Source of the DNA: Cytophagia bacterium
GTDB lineage: Bacteria > Bacteroidota > Bacteroidia > UBA7662
Reading direction: 5' to 3'
Assembly (NCBI GenBank): GCA_009926405.1
Contig: RFOZ01000019.1
Span: 1 to 20,220 of the forward strand
Length of the DNA: 20,220 nucleotides
Numbering within the stretch: position 1 is the stretch's first letter; each line of letters begins with the position of its first letter. Positions 14,979-20,220 of this stretch are shown here, in pieces. A model generated the notes under the pieces. The model saw nothing but the letters and a program-made list of their open reading frames with translations, was not told the origin of the DNA and made no database searches. Made by a program: the position numbers and the translations under genes.

Positions 14979-16186
14979 GGCGGTAGCTGGACCAGCAGGC
15001 TGTCTCGGTGTTCACGAAAGGCCGGTAGATCCGCTGGATTCATGGGTTCGGCCTGGGGTCCCTGCAGGCGTTTGGGGTTGACTTGAACACCGCGGTTCCA
15101 AAAGCGAAAACACAAGTGAGGCCCGGTGGACAAACCCGTGCTGCCAACATAGCCAATGACCTGGCCTTGGCTAACTCGGCCACCACGGCGAACCCCGGAG
15201 GCAATGCGGCTAAGATGCAGGTATCCGGTTGCATGTTCACGCGAATGCTGAATCTTGACAAAATTTCCATTGCCACCTCGGTAACCCGCCTCAAGCACTT
15301 GGCCATCCCCCACACTGCGCACCGGTGTTCCTTTGGGGGCCGCATAATCAACCCCCAAATGAGGGCGCAGGTATCGTAACACCGGATGCAGCCGACTGGT
15401 CGAAAAGCCGGAACTAATGCGGGTATAGTCCAAGGGGGCTTTGAGGTAGCGTCTTTTCATGCTTTGACCCTTGGCGTCAAAGTAATTATTGCGGAAACGA
15501 ACGGCGGTATAGATTTTGTCCGATGCCCTAAACTCGGCAGCCAAGATTTGGGCAGGGCCGAAGGGTTGGCTATCCACAAGGGTTTCAACATAGTAAACAC
15601 GGTAGCCATCGCCCTTTTGTAATTGAAAAAAATCCACGGTCCAATCAAAGGTTGCCGCCAAAGCCATGGCTAATTCAGGTCCCGCCCCGGCATCGGTGAC
15701 CGATTGGTACAAAGAGGACTGAATGCTTCCGACCAGAGGCCGAAAGCGGGTGGTAACAGGCTTGCGATGGAGATAGGTCCTCGGCATGGAATCCCGGAGA
15801 TCCATGACCAGGGTTTCGACCCGGTTCTTTACAAGCAGCCAATACAACACAGGCCCACCGCTGCTATCCCGCAGGATTAGGCACTGCTGACCACTTCGTA
15901 GTTGGCGGACATTGAAAACAGAATCCGGCTGACTAACCAGGTGATTGACTACAGGATAGCCCAGACCCAGGTTTTCGAATAGCCCCGAAATCTGATCCCC
16001 GTTCTGTATGGTTACCGTATCGGTGTACAGGGTGTCCACTCGAATACCAGCGGTGTAAACCGGTTGCGATAAGGGGGTTGGTTTTTGGGGGGCGGGACCA
16101 AGGTAACGCCACCAAAGCCAAAGACCCAGCAGAACCAGAACGATACCGGCGAAAATCCAAACGAAACGAGACGTACGAATCTTCAT
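14969..16186 (-). CDS. M23-family peptidoglycan metallopeptidase, membrane anchored
   Basis: This 405-residue protein has one N-terminal membrane helix (about 8-27), an intermediate periplasmic domain like that of MepM/YebA relatives (about 45-245), and a C-terminal LytM/M23 domain (about 255-372). The zinc motif is present as H276-L-G-V-D280 after SRLHPVLRYLRP. GYLHLS is at 321-326, and GPHLCF at 355-360 replaces the usual GPHLHF, so catalytic His357 is kept but the expected zinc ligand His is Cys359. Such enzymes cut peptide crosslinks in peptidoglycan. I recall the Cys form in other Bacteroidota members of this group, so it may be a clade trait and active. The ATG overlaps the idi stop by four bases (ATGA), and the stop overlaps the flippase start. 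A helix with no obvious cleavage site suggests a membrane-tethered enzyme. Confidence 0.87.
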   Translation of the reverse strand: MKIRTSRFVWIFAGIVLVLLGLWLWWRYLGPAPQKPTPLSQPVYTAGIRVDTLYTDTVTIQNGDQISGLFENLGLGYPVVNHLVSQPDSVFNVRQLRSGQQCLILRDSSGGPVLYWLLVKNRVETLVMDLRDSMPRTYLHRKPVTTRFRPLVGSIQSSLYQSVTDAGAGPELAMALAATFDWTVDFFQLQKGDGYRVYYVETLVDSQPFGPAQILAAEFRASDKIYTAVRFRNNYFDAKGQSMKRRYLKAPLDYTRISSGFSTSRLHPVLRYLRPHLGVDYAAPKGTPVRSVGDGQVLEAGYRGGNGNFVKIQHSREHATGYLHLSRIASGVRRGGRVSQGQVIGYVGSTGLSTGPHLCFRFWNRGVQVNPKRLQGPQAEPMNPADLPAFREHRDSLLVQLPPWS

Positions 16187-16731
16187 AACACCATGGTCGA
16201 TGGTCTGTTATGAAGAAATTCGGCGCAACGGGGATAGATGTGTTTGAACCAAAATGTAAAATCCTGCGGGCGCCTTTCCATCCAAGCCTCCAGTTCAGCG
16301 AGGGAAATCCATAGGGCCGCAGCTACCTCGCTTGGATCAATGCGGAAGGGCCCGTCGCTGTTTCCCAAAAAAACATGATCCAACTCGTGCTCGCTAAGAC
16401 CGTTCTCAAATTCGGTCTGGTAAATAAACCAAAAGGGGGATTCCAAAGGGCAGTCCATGCCCATTTCTTCCACCAAGCGACGATGAGCTGCAGCGTGGAT
16501 ATTCTCACCGGGCAAGGGATGACTGCAGCAAGTATTGGTCCATAACCCCCCGGAATGGTATTTGTCTGGGCTGCGCTGTTGGAGGAGCAGCTCCCCAACG
16601 CCGTTAAAAACAAAGACGGAAAAAGCTCTGTGAAGCAAGGCTTTTTGATGGGCCTCGGTTTTGGGAGCCAAGCCAATTTCACGGTCTTCCCGGTCCACCA
16701 AAACCACGAGGGGTTCTTCGTTCAAAGCCAT
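16183..16731 (-). CDS. idi: Isopentenyl-diphosphate delta-isomerase, type I
   Basis: Idi interconverts isopentenyl and dimethylallyl diphosphate in the cytoplasm, feeding quinone, carotenoid and undecaprenyl-carrier synthesis. Starting at the ATG at 16731 gives 182 residues, the length of the Escherichia coli enzyme. It begins MALNEEPLVVLVDREDREIG, with LLHRAFSVFVFN following. The catalytic Cys is in TNTCCSHP (second Cys, 69), and the catalytic/metal-binding pair Glu114 and Glu116 lies in SEHELDHVF. The Nudix-type helix GEN...AAHRRLVEEMG is at 75-91. A GTG at 16758 would add nine unrelated residues; it lies nine bases after the CoA-transferase stop. The stop overlaps the M23 gene by four bases. 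The enzyme suits the polyprenyl carrier needed by the flippase downstream, although it serves many pathways. Confidence 0.94.
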   Translation of the reverse strand: MALNEEPLVVLVDREDREIGLAPKTEAHQKALLHRAFSVFVFNGVGELLLQQRSPDKYHSGGLWTNTCCSHPLPGENIHAAAHRRLVEEMGMDCPLESPFWFIYQTEFENGLSEHELDHVFLGNSDGPFRIDPSEVAAALWISLAELEAWMERRPQDFTFWFKHIYPRCAEFLHNRPSTMVL

Positions 16732-16767
16732 GCCGCAATTTATAGCCAAACGACCCACGAGCCAAGG

Positions 16768-18024
16768 TCAGGAGAACAAGGTGCGGGCCATGTCGGCGAG
16801 GGAATGCTGCGGAAAAGCCGGAGGTGGGGCCAGGGTTTGAGGTGGGTTGGGTCCATACACCCCCTCAAAAACGGCTGTGCGTAGTCCGTAAAGAGGGCCA
16901 TCCTTGAGCTGCAAACGGAGGGCGGCAGGACTGGCCAAAGCCTGCGAAACATCGTTCACAGGGGCGGCTGGGACCCGGTGGGCTTCCAGGATTTCCAACC
17001 AATAGGCCCGCCCATGGCGAGCAAAGCAATCTTGGAGCTGTCCCAAAAGGTTGGCTTTGTCCATGAGGCGGCCGGTAGGGCTGGCCCAGGCAGTGTCGGG
17101 TTGGAGTTGAAGGGCTGTACAAGTACGTTCAAATTGGGCGTTGTTGCCAACAGCCAGGGTCAGCCATTGCCCATCCTGGCATTGAAAGGTGGAGCCGTAA
17201 GGGACAATGTTGGGGTGTTCGGAACCCATGGGCCGGGCCTCGACACCTCCCATCCACCAGTTGGTCGCCTGATTGCTTAGAGAGGCCAGGCCCGCATCTA
17301 GCAAAGAAACCCGCACTTCGCGGCCCATTCCGTCCTGTCCTCGCTGCAGGAGGGCTAGCAGGAGGGCCTCTTTGAGTTGATGTGCGGCCAAGACATCCAT
17401 GAGGGCCACCGGCATTTTGTGCCCTGGACCCCCGATAGGGCCGTTCATGGAAACATAGCCACTTTCGGCCTGGACCAAGGAATCGTATCCCGGCCTGGAA
17501 GAGGAAGACCCGTAGCCATTGATTCGAGCTGCAATGAGCCGTGGATTCAAAGCATGCAAGGCCTCCCAATCCAGACCAAGGTCCTTTTCTTGGTGCGGTA
17601 AATTGTTGGAAATCAAGACATCGGCCTCCGACAACAATCGCCGGAATACCTTTTTTTCATCGGGGTCGGTGAGCAGGGATCGTAGGCTGGCTTTGCCCCA
17701 GTTGACCGAGCAGAAGTAAGCCGATCGACCCTGGGACGGGTTTTCCTCGGGCAGGGTCCATTGCCGGGTAACATCGCCGGAAGGCGGTTCCAGTTTGAGA
17801 ACACGCGCTCCGCATTCGGCCAGGAACATGCCCACAGCCGGCCCTGCCAAAACCGTGGCCGTTTCCAAAACCCGAAGGCCCGCCAACGGCCCTCCGGTCT
17901 TTGGTGCCGCACCTTGTTCCGCGGTGTGATCCGCGGAATGATCCGCATAGGATCCCGCGGTGTGTTCCACGCCCAAGGCCCTATCGTAACAACGATCAAA
18001 AATGGAGGAGAGATCCGTCGCCAT
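16768..18024 (-). CDS. CaiB/BaiF family (class III) CoA-transferase
   Basis: Class III CoA-transferases move CoA between carboxylic acids via an aspartyl intermediate. The 418-residue protein has the family opening GPLAGLRVLETATVLAGPAVG (in two pieces, from about 45), then CGARVLKLEPPSGDVTRQW near 71-89. The PGYDSLVQAESGYVSMNG block at 178-195 precedes the presumed catalytic Asp210 in PVALMD. GREVRVSLLDAGL and the RVPAAPVNDV segment also match. Residues 1-45 are an extra N-terminal stretch rich in His, Ala, Asp and Thr, carrying short repeats. The ATG lies inside queA, overlapping its stop by 29 bases; a GTG at 17970 would avoid the overlap and start inside the extension. The substrate is unknown; formyl-, carnitine-, mesaconyl- or racemase-type members share these motifs. 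Its place between queA and idi gives no firm pathway hint. Confidence 0.85.
   Translation of the reverse strand: MATDLSSIFDRCYDRALGVEHTAGSYADHSADHTAEQGAAPKTGGPLAGLRVLETATVLAGPAVGMFLAECGARVLKLEPPSGDVTRQWTLPEENPSQGRSAYFCSVNWGKASLRSLLTDPDEKKVFRRLLSEADVLISNNLPHQEKDLGLDWEALHALNPRLIAARINGYGSSSSRPGYDSLVQAESGYVSMNGPIGGPGHKMPVALMDVLAAHQLKEALLLALLQRGQDGMGREVRVSLLDAGLASLSNQATNWWMGGVEARPMGSEHPNIVPYGSTFQCQDGQWLTLAVGNNAQFERTCTALQLQPDTAWASPTGRLMDKANLLGQLQDCFARHGRAYWLEILEAHRVPAAPVNDVSQALASPAALRLQLKDGPLYGLRTAVFEGVYGPNPPQTLAPPPAFPQHSLADMARTLFS
17917..17968. repeat. Short degenerate repeats in the 5' end of the CoA-transferase gene
   Basis: CCGCGGTGTGATCC (17919-17932) recurs as CCGCGGTGTGTTCC (17955-17968), 36 bases apart with one mismatch. 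TTCCGCGG (17917-17924) and CCGCGGAA (17931-17938) are perfect inverted arms around six bases. In protein terms the region reads HTAG, SYAD, HSAD, HTAE, four related tetrapeptides, so the unit is 12 bases and stays in frame. It looks like a short coding minisatellite. Confidence 0.55.
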
Positions 18025-19270
18025 AACTCAAGAAACGATAACCCTTGTCCAGGGCGTGTTGGTAAATATTTCGCCAATCCTTGCCGACCAGCGCAGCAAC
18101 CAACAACAACAAGGTGCTCTGGGGTTGATGGAAATTCGTAATGAGACCTTGAACCATTCGCGCTTTGTAAGGCGGAGCCAGCATGAGTCCAGTTCGACCG
18201 GTCAGTTCAGAACATTGATTTTTTTGGGCAAAATCAAGCAGGATTCCCAAAGCGTCCTGAGCCGATAAATCGGTTGTTGGGAGATCGTAGGGATCCCACT
18301 GATGCACTTTTGGGAGCGTTATTTTTGAGTCGATGGACTCTGTAGGGGTTGTTTTTTGGTGGATGCGGACCGCGGCCCAATAAAGGCTTTCGAGTAGGCG
18401 CAAAGAGGTGGTTCCTACCGCATAAACCGGCCCTTGGCTACGGTAAAGGGCTTCCAGGGCCTCTGTACGAATCGAAATCCGTTCGGTATGCATGGTGTGT
18501 TCGGCCATTTGGGAAGCCTTGACCGGCTGAAAGGTGCCCGCACCGACATGCAGGGTGACCTCGGTTGTTAAACCGCCTTTTTGTTTAATTTGTTCCAACA
18601 ACAAAGGCGTTAGATGCAAACCCGCCGTAGGTGCCGCCACGGCTCCGCGCTCCTTGGCATAGGTTGTTTGGTATCGTTCACGGTCCAGAGACTCGCTGCT
18701 GCGTTGAAGGTAAGGCGGCAAAGGAACTTCGCCAACAAGATCCAACAATTCTTCCAGGGACTGTGGGCTGTCTGGCCCGGCATCCGGATTGGGTTGCCAT
18801 CCAAAGTGGACTTGCCATTGACCATCCTTGCTTTGTCCGCGTTCCAAATGCAGATTTCCTGTTTGTAACACCAGATCAAGAATGCCACTTTTCCAGGCGC
18901 GGTTGTTGCCGATCAGGCACCACCAGGTGATTTTTTCTCCGTCCCCCGGTATCGCTGGATCGGGTTCCAAGAGCAAAAATTCCAAGACAGAACCGTTGGG
19001 CAAAGGCCAACGGAGGCGCGCAGGTACCACCCGGGTATTGTTGAGGACTAAATGGACTCCTTCAGGCAGTCCATTTGGTAGGTCCCCAAAGGATCTATCA
19101 AAGATGGAACCGCCTCTGTATTCTAACATCCGTGCCTGCTCTCGGAATTCAGTGGGATACAAAGCAATACGCTCCTGGGGCAAGTCATACCCAAAGTCGG
19201 AAATCCGTAAATCGCGGGGATGCACGGAGATGCTGTGCTGGCCGTCGGAGAGGCTGTTTTCGGCAGGCAT
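17996..19270 (-). CDS. queA: tRNA preQ1(34) S-adenosylmethionine ribosyltransferase-isomerase QueA
   Basis: QueA moves the ribosyl part of S-adenosylmethionine onto preQ1 in tRNA, making epoxyqueuosine at the wobble position of tRNAs for Asp, Asn, His and Tyr. From the ATG at 19270 the protein has 424 residues, longer than the 340-360 common elsewhere. Landmarks are LRISDFGYDLPQERIALYP at 21-39, LVLNNTRVVPARL at 74-86, GEVPLPPYLQR at 180-190, RERYQTTYAKERGAVAAPTA near 197-216 running on into GLHLT, LHVGAGTFQPV at 240-250, YAVGTTSLRLLES at 283-295, and NFHQPQSTLLLLVAAL near the C-terminus. Extra length is spread through inserts near 105-175 and 300-325. The frame is open to 19384, but the additional 38 residues would run through the divergent promoter region. 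It is the first gene of the minus-strand run. Confidence 0.93.
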   Translation of the reverse strand: MPAENSLSDGQHSISVHPRDLRISDFGYDLPQERIALYPTEFREQARMLEYRGGSIFDRSFGDLPNGLPEGVHLVLNNTRVVPARLRWPLPNGSVLEFLLLEPDPAIPGDGEKITWWCLIGNNRAWKSGILDLVLQTGNLHLERGQSKDGQWQVHFGWQPNPDAGPDSPQSLEELLDLVGEVPLPPYLQRSSESLDRERYQTTYAKERGAVAAPTAGLHLTPLLLEQIKQKGGLTTEVTLHVGAGTFQPVKASQMAEHTMHTERISIRTEALEALYRSQGPVYAVGTTSLRLLESLYWAAVRIHQKTTPTESIDSKITLPKVHQWDPYDLPTTDLSAQDALGILLDFAQKNQCSELTGRTGLMLAPPYKARMVQGLITNFHQPQSTLLLLVAALVGKDWRNIYQHALDKGYRFLSYGDGSLLHF

Positions 19271-19368
19271 GGTTGGAAGAGTTTCGGGAAAGGTAAGTCT
19301 CCGCAAAAAAACAAACGGCGAAAGGCCGAATTGCACGCATTTTTGTTTTCCTATTGAAACCGCTGAAA
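19271..19368. other. Divergent intergenic region between queA and the TlpA-like gene
   Basis: These 98 bases should hold promoters in both directions. On the minus strand, TACCTTTC (with TTTG 16 bases upstream) is one base from the TAnnTTTG consensus, and the spacing is short. On the plus strand no good match is seen, although a T-rich tract and an A-rich CTGAAAA just before the ATG at 19369 are typical of Bacteroidota starts. A small CGGC/GCCG hairpin (19316-19328) is too short to interpret. Confidence 0.3.
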
Positions 19369-20220
19369 ATGTTAAAAATTTCAAAACTCTATTTTTTGGG
19401 CGCCATGGCTTTTCTGCTTGGTAGTTCTTCCTGTCGTTGGGGTATCGACTTGGAGGCCTGTTACCGCCTTCAGGAAGGGGATTGGCGAGGCCTCATACAA
19501 ACCGAAGGAGGGGATTTGCCCTTTTTGTTTCGTTTGGAGCGCCAAGCAGGACCCAACAAGGAGCGTCCTTCGGATCGGCTTTTCAAAGCCCGATTGCAAG
19601 ACGGCGATACGTGGGTGGAATCAAGTGCAGAGGTCCGGGGGGATAGTTTGTACTGGAACTTCCCGGTCTATGAATCTGTTCTGGTGGCTGCAGTCAGCAG
19701 TTTGGGTGATACGCTGAGGGGTTTTTGGGTCAAAACCAAAAACGATACCTCGGTGATGATGCCCTGGATGGCCACCCGCGGTGGACAGTACAAATTTGCA
19801 TCGCGCAATGCAGGTTTGCCGGCCGAGGTGGGGGCTCAATGGAAGGTGGACCTGGGGCCTGGTACCCCGGCTCTGATGCCATTGACCCAAAAAGGCCCAG
19901 AAATCAGCGGTACCCTGCGTACCTCAACGGGGGATTATCGATACCTCAGCGGGATCATGGACGGGGATTCGTTGTGGATGAGCGGAATGGACGGCGGCAG
20001 TGCTTATCTGATACGGGGACACCTGGCTCAGGATGGCTCCATGCAGGGTCAGCTTTACGCGGCGCGGGGGCCGGGCCGACCTTGGACCGCGGTTCGGGAT
20101 AGCGCTGCGACCCTTCCAGATCCTTACGGGTTATCGACCTTGCAAAACGCACAAGCCCCGTTGGCCTTTGAATTCAAAGATATCCAAACAGGTCAGGTCG
20201 TCCGCCCCGGCCCCCGCGCC
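19369..20220 (+). CDS. TlpA-like redox lipoprotein, N-terminal part
   Basis: The 284 codons seen are open to the window edge. The protein starts MLKISKLYFLGAMAFLLGSSSC, a signal peptide with a probable lipidated Cys at 22. The rest is strand-rich: the FWVKTKNDTSVMMPWMATRG block, KFASRN, the EVGAQWKVDL segment, then EISGTLRTSTGDYRYLSGIM, GDSLWMSGMDGGSAYLIRG and LYAARGPGRPWTAVRD. I recognise this as the N-terminal half of a Bacteroidota family whose C-terminal part is a thioredoxin-fold (TlpA/AhpC-like) domain. The last residues, PLAFEFKDIQTG, look like the start of that domain. The CxxC active site should lie just beyond the window. Such proteins reduce or exchange disulfides in the periplasm. 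The frame runs opposite to queA from a separate start. The family call is likely; the active site is unseen. Confidence 0.75.
   Translation, partial: MLKISKLYFLGAMAFLLGSSSCRWGIDLEACYRLQEGDWRGLIQTEGGDLPFLFRLERQAGPNKERPSDRLFKARLQDGDTWVESSAEVRGDSLYWNFPVYESVLVAAVSSLGDTLRGFWVKTKNDTSVMMPWMATRGGQYKFASRNAGLPAEVGAQWKVDLGPGTPALMPLTQKGPEISGTLRTSTGDYRYLSGIMDGDSLWMSGMDGGSAYLIRGHLAQDGSMQGQLYAARGPGRPWTAVRDSAATLPDPYGLSTLQNAQAPLAFEFKDIQTGQVVRPGPRA

Noticed and set aside
17129..17569. Overlapping minus-strand frame of 146 codons inside the CoA-transferase gene
   Set aside because: It is an out-of-frame reading of a gene with strong family motifs. Several long alternative frames there are explained by high GC and few stop codons.
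18828..19424. Plus-strand open frame of 198 codons opposite queA
   Set aside because: It lies antisense to the well-conserved queA N-terminal half, is rich in Arg, Ser and Cys with no domain, and also collides with the start of the TlpA-like gene.
1..20220. Mobile element, CRISPR array, phage or defence genes
   Set aside because: I saw no transposase or integrase motif, no regularly spaced repeats, no tRNA-flanked boundary and no clear change in base composition. The content is conserved core and envelope genes.

Overview
This window looks like chromosomal DNA from a member of the Bacteroidota. The evidence is the gene content: the gliding/type IX secretion genes gldA, gldF and gldG, a probable sprA start next to ruvA, the TPR lipoprotein, DUF4292 lipoprotein and EnvC-like trio, and a TlpA-type lipoprotein whose N-terminal half is of a kind I know from this phylum. 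Promoter-like TAnnTTTG boxes and the general lack of strong Shine-Dalgarno sequences fit the same assignment. Base composition looks balanced rather than AT-rich, so a typical low-GC Flavobacterium is less likely. I cannot name the genus.

Layout. (1) Positions 1-856, minus strand: the first 80 codons of a secreted protein, probably SprA, follow ruvA by 16 bases. (2) Positions 893-2731, plus strand: an NhaC-family Na+/H+ antiporter, divergent from ruvA. (3) Positions 2841-7244, plus strand: gldA-gldF-gldG plus a DUF4340-type membrane-anchored protein. The first three overlap by 1 and 4 bases, so this is one operon, and a weak hairpin plus T-run follows it. (4) Positions 7371-8498, plus strand: dnaN, the sliding clamp. 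(5) Positions 19270 down to 8507, minus strand: a run of nine close or overlapping genes, in transcription order queA, a CaiB/BaiF CoA-transferase, idi, an M23 peptidase, an oligosaccharide flippase, a sugar nucleotidyltransferase, a TPR lipoprotein, a DUF4292 lipoprotein and an EnvC-like coiled-coil/LytM protein. (6) Positions 19369-20220, plus strand: the N-terminal half of a TlpA-like redox lipoprotein, cut by the window edge.

How the parts work together. The window is rich in cell-envelope functions: surface motility and protein export (GldAFG, probable SprA), glycan precursor handling (nucleotidyltransferase, flippase, and Idi for the polyprenyl carrier), peptidoglycan remodelling (one M23 enzyme and one catalytically dead LytM activator), and outer-membrane lipoproteins. 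ruvA, dnaN and queA are housekeeping genes embedded among them.

I see no CRISPR array, tRNA, rRNA, insertion sequence, phage gene or defence island. I did not find a clearly new system. The most interesting leads are the uncharacterised DUF4340 protein attached to GldAFG, the His-to-Cys change at a predicted zinc ligand of the M23 peptidase, the lack of a usual start codon at the DUF4292 signal peptide, and the CoA-transferase with a repeat-bearing N-terminal extension between queA and idi.
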